Shown here in pieces: positions 42,975 to 52,598 of a stretch of 64,000 bases of DNA (position 1 is the first letter of the stretch; every line of letters begins with the position of its first letter). The notes below the pieces were generated by a model that searched no databases, had not been told where the DNA came from, and was given only the letters and a program-made list of their open reading frames with translations. The stretch comes from Ralstonia mannitolilytica (GTDB taxonomy: Bacteria; Pseudomonadota; Gammaproteobacteria; Burkholderiales; Burkholderiaceae), in the NCBI RefSeq assembly GCF_905397375.1, contig NZ_CAJPVG010000010.1, positions 107,333-171,332 of the forward strand, in the 5' to 3' direction. Both the position numbers and the translations under genes were made by a program.

Positions 42975-44270
42975 ATGAATACACCCGCGTTTTCCTCTTC
43001 CCGGGCGGCTGCCAAAGACGCCGTGGCGTACCACATCGCCGTGGTCGGCGGCGGCATCGTCGGGCGGGCGTGTGCGCTGCGGCTCGCGCAGATCGGCCTG
43101 CGTGTCGCGCACGTCGCGCCGCCGGCGCCGGCGTCTGCTCCCGCGGGGCCGGACGCCTGGGACGCGCGCGTCTACGCGTTCTCTGCCAGTTCGCAGGCGC
43201 TGCTGGAGCAATTGCGCATCTGGCCCGCGCTCGACATGACACGGGTGCAGCCCGTGCACGACATGCGCATCTTTGGCGACGACGCGGCCGCGCGCGGCGA
43301 GCACGCCGACGCCGACCTGCACTTTTCCGCCTACGCAGCCGGCGCACCGCAGCTGGCGTGGATCGCTGAATCGTCGCTGGTCGAGCGTGCGCTGGAGACG
43401 GCGCTGCGCTTTGCACACACCGTGCAGACCTTCCCGCACGCCGCCACCGGCTTCGAGATGGACGCCGACGCGGTGCGCCTCACGCTGGCAGACGGACAGA
43501 CGATTCGCGCCGAATGCGTGATCGGCGCCGACGGCAAGCAGTCGTGGGTGCGCGAGCAGGCCGGCATCCAGGCCGAAGCCAAGCCGTACGGCCAGCTGGG
43601 CGTGGTGGCCAACTTCCAGGCCGAGCACTGGCACCAGGACACCGCCTGGCAGTGGTTTCTCGGCACCCCTGCCGAGCGGGCCGCCGCAGCAGGCGACGCC
43701 ATGCCAGCGCGCGGCGAGATCCTCGCCATGCTGCCGCTACCCGATCGGCGGGTCTCGATGGTGTGGTCGGCCGATGAGGCGCACGCCCGCGAACTGCTGG
43801 CCCTGCCGCCCGAGGCGCTGTTCCGGGCCGTGGAGGCCGCCGCAGGCGGAGCCGTGGCCGCGCGATTCGGGCGCCTGACGAACATCACGCCGGCGCAAGG
43901 CTTTCCGCTTGTGCTGCAGCACGCCAGCAGGCTGGTTGCGCCGCGCGTGGCGCTGGTGGGCGATGCGGCCCATGTGATCCATCCGCTGGCCGGGCAGGGC
44001 ATGAACCTCGGCCTCAGGGATGTGGCCGAAATCGGCCGTGTGATGGCCGAACGGGAAACCATGCGCGATCATGGCGATCTGAGGTTGCTGCGCCGTTACG
44101 AGCGTGCCCGCCGCGAAGACCTGCTCTCGCTCACGGCCGCCACGGACGGCCTGCATCGGCTGTTCGCCCTGCCCGGCGCGCTGCCCCGCACGGTACGCAA
44201 CGCGGGCATGGCGCTGGTCGGGATGACGCCATTCATTAAACGCTTGTTGATCAAGCACGCGCTGGGTTGA
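42975..44270 (+). CDS. UbiH/UbiF/VisC-family FAD monooxygenase
   Basis: FAD-dependent hydroxylase of 431 aa, likely in ubiquinone ring hydroxylation. GxGxxG FAD site HIAVVGGGIVGRACAL near residue 25, the DG motif VIGADGKQSWVREQAGI, and the GD motif ALVGDAAHVIHPLAGQGMNLGLRDV are all present. Which ring carbon is hydroxylated cannot be told from one sequence (UbiH, UbiF, UbiI and UbiM share the fold). The stop overlaps the upstream open frame of dsbC, whose true start is 45 bp further on. Confidence 0.9.
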   Translation: MNTPAFSSSRAAAKDAVAYHIAVVGGGIVGRACALRLAQIGLRVAHVAPPAPASAPAGPDAWDARVYAFSASSQALLEQLRIWPALDMTRVQPVHDMRIFGDDAAARGEHADADLHFSAYAAGAPQLAWIAESSLVERALETALRFAHTVQTFPHAATGFEMDADAVRLTLADGQTIRAECVIGADGKQSWVREQAGIQAEAKPYGQLGVVANFQAEHWHQDTAWQWFLGTPAERAAAAGDAMPARGEILAMLPLPDRRVSMVWSADEAHARELLALPPEALFRAVEAAAGGAVAARFGRLTNITPAQGFPLVLQHASRLVAPRVALVGDAAHVIHPLAGQGMNLGLRDVAEIGRVMAERETMRDHGDLRLLRRYERARREDLLSLTAATDGLHRLFALPGALPRTVRNAGMALVGMTPFIKRLLIKHALG

Positions 44271-44314
44271 GTCAGCAGCCTCTGGTGCGATTTCTCGGGG
44301 TTTCAGGAGCTTTT

Positions 44315-45061
44315 ATGTCGTTTCGTATTCGGGTGGCGGCCATCGCCTCTGCGGTGGCTGTGGCGGCCATTGGCGCGAGTTACGTATTGAGCGCCGGTGC
44401 CGCCGAGCCCGCATTGGACAAGGTCAAGGCCACCGTGCAGAAGGCGCTGGGCTCCAACGTGGAGATCAAGAGCGTGGCCAAGTCGCCGCTGGCGGGACTG
44501 TACGAAGTGAACCTCGGCAGCCAGGTGATCTACACCGATGCCACCGGCCGCTACGTGCTCAACGGAGACCTGCTCGACACGCAGACCGCCACCAACATCA
44601 CCCAGGAGCGCCTGGCCGAGCTGAACCGCGTGAAGTGGTCGGACCTGCCGCTGGACCGCGCCGTGAAGTGGGTCAAGGGCAATGGCTCGCGCAAGATCGC
44701 CGTGTTCTCCGATCCGAACTGCCCGTACTGCCACAAGCTCGAGCAGATGCTCACGCAGGTCGACAACATCACGGTCTACACCTTCCTCTTCCCGATCCTG
44801 TCGGAAGACTCGAACACCAAGGCCAAGCAGATCTGGTGCTCGGCCGACCGCGCCAAGGCCTGGCGCGAGTGGATGACGGCCAAGACCGCGCCGGGCGGCA
44901 CGGGCACCTGCGACACGCCGCTCGAGGCCAACCTGAAGCTCGGGCAGCAGCTGAACGTGACCGGCACGCCGGCGATCATCTTCCCGGATGGCTCGCGCGC
45001 GCCGGGCCTGATCGACGCGGCCACGCTGGAGCGCAAGTTCGCCGCGCTGAAGAAGTCGTAA
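44315..45061 (+). CDS. dsbC: Periplasmic thiol-disulfide isomerase DsbC
   Basis: A 248-aa DsbC/DsbG protein. Signal peptide about 1-30, cystatin-like dimerisation domain (residues 30-95: VEIKSVAKSPLAGLYEVNLGSQVIYTDATGRYVLNGDLLD), then thioredoxin domain with C136-P-Y-C139, NITVYTFLFPILSEDSNTKAKQIWC and cis-Pro in VTGTPAIIFPDG. Ribosome site CAGGAG at 44303-44308 fixes the start. DsbC repairs wrongly formed disulfides. Confidence 0.95.
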   Translation: MSFRIRVAAIASAVAVAAIGASYVLSAGAAEPALDKVKATVQKALGSNVEIKSVAKSPLAGLYEVNLGSQVIYTDATGRYVLNGDLLDTQTATNITQERLAELNRVKWSDLPLDRAVKWVKGNGSRKIAVFSDPNCPYCHKLEQMLTQVDNITVYTFLFPILSEDSNTKAKQIWCSADRAKAWREWMTAKTAPGGTGTCDTPLEANLKLGQQLNVTGTPAIIFPDGSRAPGLIDAATLERKFAALKKS

Positions 45062-45075
45062 GCCATGCCGCAAAG

Positions 45076-45105
45076 AGCGCCGGTTTCGTCCGGCGCTTTT
45101 TCTTT
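45076..45105 (+). terminator. Terminator of dsbC
   Basis: AGCGCCGG (45076-45083) pairs with CCGGCGCT (45090-45097), followed by TTTTCTTT; 15 bp after the stop. Confidence 0.94.
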
Positions 45106-45140
45106 GGGCATTTGCATTCACAACACGCTGGGAGACCGAC

Positions 45141-46157
45141 ATGTCGTTTCGCGCCCTGATGCTGGAAAAGCAGGACGGCGGGCCGCTGGCCCATATCGTT
45201 GACCTCGACGACGCGGCGTTGTCCACGCCAGAGGCGCGCGCCAACGAGGTGACGGCCGGCGACGTGCTCATCCGCGTGGACTGGTCGACCATCAACTACA
45301 AGGACGGCCTGGCCATCACGGGCAAGGGGCCGGTCGTGCGCAAATGGCCGATGGTGGCGGGCATCGACGGCGCGGGCGTCGTCCTGGAGTCGTCGCATCC
45401 GGATTGGCGGACGGGGGATGCGGTCATCCTCAACGGCTGGGGCGTCGGCGAGACGCACTGGGGCTGCCTCGCGCAGCAGGCGCGCCTGTCGGGCGACTGG
45501 CTGGTGGCGCTGCCGGCGGGGCTCGATGCGCGCCAGGCCATGGCGATCGGCACGGCGGGCTACACGGCGATGCTGTCCGTGCTGGCGCTCGAGCGCGCCG
45601 GTGTGAAGCCGGGCGACGGCGAGGTGCTGGTGACGGGTGCGTCGGGCGGCGTGGGGTCGATCGCCATCGCGCTGCTGGGCAAGCTCGGCTATCGCGTGGT
45701 GGCCTCCACGGGCAAGACGGGCGAGGCCGATTTTCTGCGGGCGCTGGGCGCGACCGACGTGATCGACCGCGCGGAACTGTCCGCGCCCGGCAAGCCGCTG
45801 CAGAAGGAGCGCTGGGCCGCTGTGGTCGATTCGGTGGGCTCGCACACGCTCGCCAACGCGTGCGCGCAGGTGCGCTACGGCGGCGTGGTCACCGCGTGCG
45901 GGCTGGCGCAAGGCATGGATTTTCCGGCCACCGTCGCCCCCTTCATCCTGCGCGGCGTGACGCTGTGCGGCATCGACAGCGTGATGGCGCCGCGCGCCCT
46001 GCGCCAGGCCGCGTGGGAGCGCCTGGCCGTCGACCTGCTGCGCGACCGCCTCGCTGCCATCACGCGCGAGGTGACGCTCTCGGGCGCCATCGACGCGGCG
46101 CACGACATCATGGCCGGCAAGATGCGCGGGCGCGTGGTCGTCGACGTCAATCGATAG
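45141..46157 (+). CDS. AcuI/YhdH-type acryloyl-CoA reductase (MDR family)
   Basis: Zinc-independent medium-chain reductase of 338 aa. MSFRALMLEKQDGG, VDWSTINYKDGLAITGKGPVVRKWPMVAGIDGAG and NGWGVGETHWGCLAQQARL are the YhdH/AcuI pattern. The NADPH site is VLVTGASGGVGSIAIALLGKLGYRVVASTGK. AcuI reduces acryloyl-CoA to propionyl-CoA and protects against acrylate; the actual substrate here is inferred from the family. A ribosome site GGGAG precedes the ATG. Confidence 0.9.
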   Translation: MSFRALMLEKQDGGPLAHIVDLDDAALSTPEARANEVTAGDVLIRVDWSTINYKDGLAITGKGPVVRKWPMVAGIDGAGVVLESSHPDWRTGDAVILNGWGVGETHWGCLAQQARLSGDWLVALPAGLDARQAMAIGTAGYTAMLSVLALERAGVKPGDGEVLVTGASGGVGSIAIALLGKLGYRVVASTGKTGEADFLRALGATDVIDRAELSAPGKPLQKERWAAVVDSVGSHTLANACAQVRYGGVVTACGLAQGMDFPATVAPFILRGVTLCGIDSVMAPRALRQAAWERLAVDLLRDRLAAITREVTLSGAIDAAHDIMAGKMRGRVVVDVNR

Positions 46158-46213
46158 GCCGATTCGCGGACGATTTGCGCGCGGTGGCCGTCGGTAACAT
46201 GGGGCGGCAACGC

Positions 46214-46219
46214 TACAAT
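46214..46219 (+). promoter_or_regulatory. -10 box immediately before the M61 peptidase gene
   Basis: TACAAT lies so that transcription would start at about 46226-46227, on the ATG itself. The -35 is weak. Confidence 0.45.
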
Positions 46220-46226
46220 GCTCGCC

Positions 46227-48089
46227 ATGAAGCCGATCCGCTACACCATCGTTCCGAGCGCGCCCGAGGCGCACGTGTTCACCGTCACGGTCACGGTCGA
46301 TTCGCCTGACGGCCGGGGCCAGCGCTTCTCGCTGCCGGCGTGGATTCCGGGCAGCTATATGATCCGCGAGTTCGCGCGCAACATCGTGCGCATCGAGGCG
46401 TCGTCCGGCGACAAGCCGGTGCGGCTCACCAAGCTGGACAAGCACAGCTGGCAGGCCGCTCCGTGCAGCGGGCCGCTCACGGTGTCGTACGACGTCTACG
46501 CCTGGGACCTCTCCGTGCGGGCCGCACACCTCGATGCCACGCATGGCTTCTTCAACGGCACGTCGGTGTTCCTGCGCGTCGAGGGCGCGGATGCGCAGCG
46601 CTGCCTGGTCGACATCCAGCCTCCCGCCGGAGACGCCTACCGCAGCTGGCGCGTGGCCACGGCGCTGCGCGAAGCCAGCGGCCGCATCAACGGCAGGGCG
46701 GGGGCCAAGCGCTACGGCTTCGGCTGGTACGAAGCCGTCGACTACGACGAACTGATCGACCATCCCGTCGAGATGGGCACCTTCGATCTGGTGTCGTTCG
46801 AAGCGTGCGGCGCGCAGCATGACGCGGTCTTCACGGGCCGCGTGCCGAACCTCGACCTGGAGCGCATTGCCCGCGACTTCAAGCGCATCTGTGAGGCGCA
46901 GATCCGCCTGTTCGAGCCGCAGACGGCCACCGCGCCGTTTCTCGACAGCAACCGCCGCTACGTCTTCATGACGATGGTCACCACCGACGGCTATGGCGGG
47001 CTGGAGCACCGTTCCAGCACCGCGCTCATGTGCGCGCGCAACGATCTGCCCGTCGTCGGCCGCGACGAGACCACCGAGGGCTACCGCACCTTCCTCGGCC
47101 TCGTCAGCCACGAGTATTTCCACACCTGGAACGTCAAGCGCATCAAGCCCGCGGCCTTCGTGCCGTATGCGCTCGACCGCGAGGTCCACACGCCGCTGCT
47201 GTGGCTGTTCGAGGGCTTCACGAGCTACTACGACGATCTGATGCTGGTGCGCTCGGGGCTCATTTCCGAGGCGCAGTACCTCGAGATGATCGCCAAGACA
47301 TGGAATGGCGTGCTGCGCGGCAGCGGTCGCCTCAAGCAGAGCGTGGCCGAGAGCTCGTTCGACGCGTGGACGAAGTACTACCGGCAGGACGAGAACGCGC
47401 CCAACGCCATCGTCAGCTACTACACCAAGGGTTCGCTGGTGGCGCTGGCGCTCGATCTGACGATCCGCACGCAGACCGGCGGCGAACGCTCGCTCGACGA
47501 CGTGATGCGCGCTCTCTGGGCCGCCTACGGCCGCGATTTCTATGCGCCCGGCCATGTGCAGCGTGGCGTGACCGAAGCCGAGCTGATCGCCCTGATGGAA
47601 GAGATCACCGGCCTGCGCCTGCGCACGCTGGTGCGCCAGGCCACCGAAGGCCGCGATGACCTGCCGCTGCCGGCGCTCTTCAAGGCGATGGGCGTCAGCG
47701 CGACGCGCAAGGCGGTGGATTCCGCGCTTGCGCTTGGCGTCAAGGCGGGCGTCGAAAACGGCTTCGTCAAGCTGCAGCAGGTGTTCGACGGCGGCCCGGC
47801 GCAGCGCGGCGGCCTGTCGGCCGGCGATCTGATCGTCGCAGTCGACGGCCTGCGGGTGCCGGCGGGCCAGCTGGACAAGACCCTGACGCGCTACCGCGCC
47901 GGCGACACCGTCCCCGTGCACGTGTTCCGCCGCGACGAGCTGATGCAGCTGAACGTGAAGCTGGCCACCGATGCGACGCCGCAGTTCACGCTGGCGCTGG
48001 CCCCGGAGCCCTCGCCGCTGCGCTCGGCGTGGCTCGGCAAGCGGGCGGCGGCGCGCAGCACGCGTTCGGCGCGCGGGAAGTCGGCCTGA
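46227..48089 (+). CDS. M61-family peptidase with C-terminal PDZ domain
   Basis: Glycyl-aminopeptidase-like metalloprotease of 620 aa. The zinc motif is HEYFHTWNVKRIKP (HExxH followed by WNxKR), with the Glu ligand in LWLFEGFTSYYDDL. An N-terminal beta domain precedes it; a PDZ domain (about 510-590, GGPAQRGGLSAGDLIVAVDGLRV) ends the protein. No signal peptide, so cytoplasmic. The ATG at 46227 has no ribosome site, and a TACAAT box places the transcript start on it; a start at 46218 is the alternative. Confidence 0.9.
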   Translation: MKPIRYTIVPSAPEAHVFTVTVTVDSPDGRGQRFSLPAWIPGSYMIREFARNIVRIEASSGDKPVRLTKLDKHSWQAAPCSGPLTVSYDVYAWDLSVRAAHLDATHGFFNGTSVFLRVEGADAQRCLVDIQPPAGDAYRSWRVATALREASGRINGRAGAKRYGFGWYEAVDYDELIDHPVEMGTFDLVSFEACGAQHDAVFTGRVPNLDLERIARDFKRICEAQIRLFEPQTATAPFLDSNRRYVFMTMVTTDGYGGLEHRSSTALMCARNDLPVVGRDETTEGYRTFLGLVSHEYFHTWNVKRIKPAAFVPYALDREVHTPLLWLFEGFTSYYDDLMLVRSGLISEAQYLEMIAKTWNGVLRGSGRLKQSVAESSFDAWTKYYRQDENAPNAIVSYYTKGSLVALALDLTIRTQTGGERSLDDVMRALWAAYGRDFYAPGHVQRGVTEAELIALMEEITGLRLRTLVRQATEGRDDLPLPALFKAMGVSATRKAVDSALALGVKAGVENGFVKLQQVFDGGPAQRGGLSAGDLIVAVDGLRVPAGQLDKTLTRYRAGDTVPVHVFRRDELMQLNVKLATDATPQFTLALAPEPSPLRSAWLGKRAAARSTRSARGKSA

Positions 48090-48102
48090 GCTGCGCAGCC
48101 CA

Positions 48103-50319
48103 ATGGACTACGTCCACGATCCACGCACGTTTCTTTACAGCCATTACGTTTCACGCGGCATTCGCACGGCCACGGGCGTGATCGGCCTGACGCTGCTCGC
48201 GCTGCTGGTGATGGACCTGCAGGGCGCGATGGTCGTCTCCATCGGGGCGTTGTGCACGAGTCTCATGGACCTGCCCAGCCCGCTGCGGCACAAGTTCAAC
48301 GAGATGATGGCGTGCGTGCTGCTGACCACCGCAGTCACGTTCATCGTGGCGGTGGCCACGCCGTACGCGGTGCTGCCCGTGGTGATCGTGGCGGTGGCCT
48401 TTTTGGCCGGGCTGATGGTGGCGTACGGCAACAAGACGATGCCGCTGCAGTTTGCGGCGCTGTTCGTCATGACGCTGACCTTCACCGAGGAGTTCGCCTT
48501 TCGGGAGGCGGTCGAGCACACGCTGCAGTTCTTCCTCGGGGCCAGCGGCTACATGGCGTTCGCCCTGGTGGTCGCGTGGGTGCAGCGGCGCCGCATCAAG
48601 GAGCAGGTGCTGGCCGAATGCCTGTATGAACTGGCCGTCTACGTGGAGCGCAAGGCCGGTTTCTACGATGCCGCCAAGGATTTCGACGAGCAGTTCAACG
48701 CGCTCGTGCGCCAGCAGATTTCGGTGGCTGACAAGCAGCAGGTGGCGCGCGACTTTGTTTTCCGCGACAACCGCACCGCCAGCGACGGGCGTCTCGTGCA
48801 GATCCACATGCGGATGCTCGATCTCTACGAGTACCTGCTGTCGTCCAACACCGATTACCCCGTGCTGCGCCAGTGGCTGGCCGACGCCGAGGTGATGCGG
48901 CTGCTGCGCGACGTGATCGAGCGCATGCGCATGGACATCGAAGGCGTGGCCTATGCTGTTGGCCGCGACCGGCCGTCGCCCACGCCGATGTCCTACGAAC
49001 AGGAGATGGCCGCCATCGAGGCGGCGTTGCACGAACTGCAGCGCAACCACCACGGTGTGCCGATCGAGGCGATTGCCGCGCTGGAAGAATCGGTGGCGAC
49101 CGTGCAGGGCGCGATCCGCCTCATGGCGCAGCTGCATGCTGCAACCGCCACGCCGGTCGAGTTGTCGCAGGTGCTGCTGCGCCCCGACATGACGCCGTTC
49201 CTCACGCGCCAGAAGTACGAACTGCGGCTGGTGCTGGAGGAGCTGACATGGCGCTCGCCGGTGCTGCGCTTTGCGCTGCGCATTTCCATGGCCGTGGCGG
49301 CCGGGCTGTGGATTGCGGACCGCCTGCCGTACAGCTCGCACGGCTACTGGGTCTTGCTGACCATCGTTGTGATCCTCAAGCCGACCTTCAGCATGACGCG
49401 TCAGCGCAACGTCGACCGCGTGCTGGGTACGCTCATCGGCTGCGTGATCGCTGCGGTGATCCTGCGGTTCACCCATTCGACGTGGATCCTGATGGGCGTG
49501 CTGTACCTGTCGACGGCGGCCAGTGCGGCGTTCGTCACCGTGCGCTACCGCTATACCGCCATTGCGGCGTGCGTGCAGGTGCTCATCCAGATCAACCTGC
49601 TGCTGCCGGGCAGCAAGGGCGCGATCGGCGAGCGCCTGGTCGACACGCTGATCGGCGCGGCCATCGCCACCGTCTTCAGTTACGTGCTGCCCAGCTGGGA
49701 ATATCGCAACCTGCCCAAGCTGGTGGACGACGTGCTGCGCACCAACCGCCGCTTCATCGAGGCCGCGCGCGATCTGCTGCTCGGCACGCTCAAGGACGAC
49801 TTTGCGTATCGCGTGCAGCGCAAGCAGTACATGGAATCGCTCACGGGGCTGATCTCGGCCTTCGCCCGCATGCTCGACGAGCCCAAGAGCCGCCACCGCG
49901 CCGTCGACAACCTGAACCGCTTCATCGTGCAGAACTACCTGGTGGCGGCGCATGTGGCGGCGGTGCGTATCCTCGTGCGCCAGCGCGCGCAGGAGCTCGA
50001 CGAAGCCGACACGCGCGCCCTCGTCGAGCAGACCGCCGAGGCGGCGCTCGAAAGCCTCGCCCGCGCCAAGGAGCGCTTCGACCAGGCCGTGCACGAAGGC
50101 GGCTGGGGCGTGCGCCCGCGAGATACGCAGGAACTCGGCGCTGCCGATTTCGCCGACAAGTCGGCGCGCTCCCGCATGGTGGAGGCGGCCACGCAGTCCG
50201 AGTCGCTGTCGGCCGCGCACTTGCTGGAGCGGCGCCTGCAGGCGCTGCGCGCCGATACGGCGAAGATCGCGCTGCGGTGTGGGGCGCTGGGTCGCGCGTT
50301 GCGGGTCGCCCGCGACTAG
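48103..50319 (+). CDS. FUSC-family inner-membrane protein (YccS/FusC-like)
   Basis: A 738-aa protein with two blocks of about six transmembrane helices, at about 22-170 and 385-530, each followed by a cytoplasmic region, the FUSC/YccS layout. The C-block is LRFALRISMAVAAGLWIADRLPYSSHGYWVLLTIVVILKPTFSMTRQRNVDRVLGTLIGCVIAA, a strong family hit. Members include fusaric-acid and p-hydroxybenzoate efflux components; without an adjacent MFP or OMF gene, efflux is unproven. Start at 48103 is 13 bp after the M61 stop. Confidence 0.9.
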   Translation: MDYVHDPRTFLYSHYVSRGIRTATGVIGLTLLALLVMDLQGAMVVSIGALCTSLMDLPSPLRHKFNEMMACVLLTTAVTFIVAVATPYAVLPVVIVAVAFLAGLMVAYGNKTMPLQFAALFVMTLTFTEEFAFREAVEHTLQFFLGASGYMAFALVVAWVQRRRIKEQVLAECLYELAVYVERKAGFYDAAKDFDEQFNALVRQQISVADKQQVARDFVFRDNRTASDGRLVQIHMRMLDLYEYLLSSNTDYPVLRQWLADAEVMRLLRDVIERMRMDIEGVAYAVGRDRPSPTPMSYEQEMAAIEAALHELQRNHHGVPIEAIAALEESVATVQGAIRLMAQLHAATATPVELSQVLLRPDMTPFLTRQKYELRLVLEELTWRSPVLRFALRISMAVAAGLWIADRLPYSSHGYWVLLTIVVILKPTFSMTRQRNVDRVLGTLIGCVIAAVILRFTHSTWILMGVLYLSTAASAAFVTVRYRYTAIAACVQVLIQINLLLPGSKGAIGERLVDTLIGAAIATVFSYVLPSWEYRNLPKLVDDVLRTNRRFIEAARDLLLGTLKDDFAYRVQRKQYMESLTGLISAFARMLDEPKSRHRAVDNLNRFIVQNYLVAAHVAAVRILVRQRAQELDEADTRALVEQTAEAALESLARAKERFDQAVHEGGWGVRPRDTQELGAADFADKSARSRMVEAATQSESLSAAHLLERRLQALRADTAKIALRCGALGRALRVARD

Positions 50320-50332
50320 GCGGGGCGCGCCC

Positions 50333-51124
50333 TCAGGCTGCCTGGGGCTTCAGCCAGTCAATCGCGGGTTGGCCCTGTGCCGCGAGCCATTCATTCGCCC
50401 GCTTGAAATGCCCGCACCCCAAGAACCCGCGATGCGCCGACAGCGGCGACGGATGCGGCGCCTCCAGCACCAGGTGCCCGTCCGGCAGCAGCGCGCGCTT
50501 GGCCTGCGCGTGGCTGCCCCACAGCATGAACACGCGCTTGTGGCCGACGCGCGCGAGTTGTTCCAGCAGGCAATCGGTGATGCGTTCCCAGCCGCGCTTG
50601 GCGTGACTGGCGGCCTGACCTTGCTCGACCGTGAGCACGGTGTTCAGCAGCAGCACGCCTTGCCGCGCCCAGCCCTCGAGGTTGCCCGACGTGCCTGGCA
50701 GCTTGCAGCCGTATTCCGCTTCGATTTCCTTGTAGATGTTGCGCAGGCTCGGCGGCACGCGCACGCCGGCGGGTACCGAAAAGGCCAGGCCGTGCGCCTG
50801 CGGAATCTCGCGGCCATCGACCGTGCCGGTGCCGTGATACGGGTCCTGACCCAGGATGACGACGCGCACATCGTCCACCGACGTCAGATGCAGCGCGCGG
50901 AAAACCTCGGTCGGGAAGATCGGTTTGCCCGACGCGCGCTCCCCGTCGACGAAAGCGCAAAGCCCCGACCAGTTGGTCTGCGCGATGCACGGCGTGAGCA
51001 GCGCCTTCCAGTCGGCGGGGAGGGCATCGAACTGCCGGGCCAGCGGGGTGAAGCCCACGGCAGCCGTGTCCGCAGCGGGCTCATCGAAGAGGGCGGCTTG
51101 CGCGGGATGGGCGCGTCGCGTCAT
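50333..51124 (-). CDS. ung: Uracil-DNA glycosylase
   Basis: Family-1 UDG of 263 aa removing uracil from DNA. The water-activating motif is GQDPYHG with Asp94, and the minor-groove loop is HPSPLSAHRGFLGCGHF with the catalytic His. VLLLNTVLTVEQGQAASH is the uracil-binding block. The ATG overlaps the CYTH gene stop by 4 bp. The first 25 residues are variable as usual. Confidence 0.97.
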   Translation of the reverse strand: MTRRAHPAQAALFDEPAADTAAVGFTPLARQFDALPADWKALLTPCIAQTNWSGLCAFVDGERASGKPIFPTEVFRALHLTSVDDVRVVILGQDPYHGTGTVDGREIPQAHGLAFSVPAGVRVPPSLRNIYKEIEAEYGCKLPGTSGNLEGWARQGVLLLNTVLTVEQGQAASHAKRGWERITDCLLEQLARVGHKRVFMLWGSHAQAKRALLPDGHLVLEAPHPSPLSAHRGFLGCGHFKRANEWLAAQGQPAIDWLKPQAA

Positions 51125-51780
51125 GCCTGGCCCTCGATGGTCTTTGCACGCAAGTGGTAGCCGCGCTGCGCCTTGCTGATGTCGAGCGGCGTGAGGCCCG
51201 GCACTGCGGCGCGCAGCGTGCGCGTCCATGCGTGCAGGCGCTGGGCGATCGCCTCTTCGCCGAGCGTGGTGCCGGCGGCCGGCTTCCACTCCAGTTCCAG
51301 TTCGTCGATCGGCTCGCGTGCCTGGGTGCCGGGGATGAGGATGGCGCCGGCGTCCAGCGCAATCTCGATCTCGCCGTCCTCCACTGCCGCGCGCCACAGG
51401 CGGCGCGTGAAGTCGGTGCGGAACAGCGGGGCGAGTGCGGCGGCATGGGGCCGGACATAGTCGGCGGCTTCGGCGGCGTCGTGCGTCACGAAGGCATCGA
51501 CCGACAGCGCATCGCTTTGCAGCGGCACTTCCCATTCATGCCGGGCGCTCAATCCCGCCGTACTTACTGCTGCGGTCTTGAGTGTCTGCAGCCACTGGTT
51601 GCCTTGGCGGCGCACGCGCAGCGCGGCGCGGTTGCGCGCGAGGGTCTGGTCGGGCGTGTCGTAATAGACGTTTGCCAACTCCACGGAGCCTGACGCCTTG
51701 GCGTTCGCATCCAGCCAGCCCACCAGCGCATCGTGCGCGCCCGCCGGCACGGACAGCTTCAGTTCGATTTCACGGGCCAT
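51121..51780 (-). CDS. CYTH-domain phosphohydrolase
   Basis: A 219-aa triphosphate-tunnel enzyme. MAREIELKLSVP carries the ExExK metal motif; VYYDTPDQTLARNRAALRVRRQG and IEIALDAG, ELELEWKPAAG supply further tunnel acidic and basic residues. Family members are inorganic triphosphatases (YgiF) or thiamine triphosphatases; here only the CYTH part is present, without a CHAD domain. It lies between trpC and ung with a 4-bp overlap to ung. Confidence 0.9.
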   Translation of the reverse strand: MAREIELKLSVPAGAHDALVGWLDANAKASGSVELANVYYDTPDQTLARNRAALRVRRQGNQWLQTLKTAAVSTAGLSARHEWEVPLQSDALSVDAFVTHDAAEAADYVRPHAAALAPLFRTDFTRRLWRAAVEDGEIEIALDAGAILIPGTQAREPIDELELEWKPAAGTTLGEEAIAQRLHAWTRTLRAAVPGLTPLDISKAQRGYHLRAKTIEGQA

Positions 51781-51783
51781 CGA

Positions 51784-52587
51784 TCAGGCAAACAGGCGGG
51801 CAAGTTCGGCGCCCGGGTCGTCGGCGCGCATGAATGCCTCACCGACGAGGAAGGCGTTGACGGCGGCGGCGCGCATCTTGCGCACGTCGTCAGGCGTGAG
51901 GATGCCCGATTCGGTCACGACGATGCGGTCATCCGGCATGTGCTTGAGCAGGCCAAGCGTGGTGTCGAGCGAGGTTTCGAACGTGCGCAGGTTGCGGTTG
52001 TTCACGCCGACCAGCGGGGTCTGCAGGCGCAGCGCGCGGTCCAGCTCGTGGCCGTCGTGCACCTCCACCAGCACGTCGAGGCCCAGTTCGAGCGCGCACG
52101 CTTCGAGTTCGACCATCAGCCCCTGGTCCAGTGCGGCAACGATCAGCAGGATGCAGTCTGCGCCCCACGAGCGCGCTTCGTACACCTGGTACAAGTCGAC
52201 CATGAAGTCCTTGCGCAGCACCGGCAGCGCACAGGACGCGCGCGCCTCGCGCAGGTAATCGGCGTGGCCCTGGAAGAACTGCTCGTCGGTCAGCACCGAC
52301 AGGCACGCGGCGCCGTGTTCCGCATAGCTGCGGGCGATGTCGGCGGGCTTGAAGTTCGGGCGCAGCACGCCCTTGGACGGCGAGGCCTTCTTCACCTCGG
52401 CGATGACGGCGGCGTGGCCGGCGGCGATCTTCTCGCGGATGACCGTGGCAAAGCCGCGCGGGCCGAGGGTGCTGTCGCTGCGGTTGGCTTCGGCCTCGGC
52501 GCGCACGCTGGCCAGGTCACGATGCTTGCGCGCGGCGGCGACTTCTTCGGCCTTCACGGCCAGGATCTTGTTCAGGATGTCGGACAT
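51784..52587 (-). CDS. trpC: Indole-3-glycerol-phosphate synthase
   Basis: A 267-aa TIM barrel closing the indole ring in tryptophan synthesis. ILNKILAVKAEEVAAARK starts the family; the catalytic residues lie in VIAEVKKASPSKGVLRPNF (Lys), CALPVLRKDFMVDLYQVYEARSWGADCILLI (Lys, Glu) and LVGVNNRNLRTFE (Asn). It is monofunctional (no PRAI fusion). Follows trpD by 11 bp. Confidence 0.97.
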   Translation of the reverse strand: MSDILNKILAVKAEEVAAARKHRDLASVRAEAEANRSDSTLGPRGFATVIREKIAAGHAAVIAEVKKASPSKGVLRPNFKPADIARSYAEHGAACLSVLTDEQFFQGHADYLREARASCALPVLRKDFMVDLYQVYEARSWGADCILLIVAALDQGLMVELEACALELGLDVLVEVHDGHELDRALRLQTPLVGVNNRNLRTFETSLDTTLGLLKHMPDDRIVVTESGILTPDDVRKMRAAAVNAFLVGEAFMRADDPGAELARLFA

Positions 52588-52598
52588 GGTGAACAGGC

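Noticed and set aside
44976..47921. Open frame of over 980 codons on the minus strand across the AcuI-like and M61 genes
   Set aside because: Shadow of two well-supported plus-strand genes; composition is low-complexity Arg/His/Ala with no family match.
50333..51535. Ung with a long N-terminal extension
   Set aside because: The extension is the CYTH gene in another frame; the 4-bp overlap start at 51124 explains the data.
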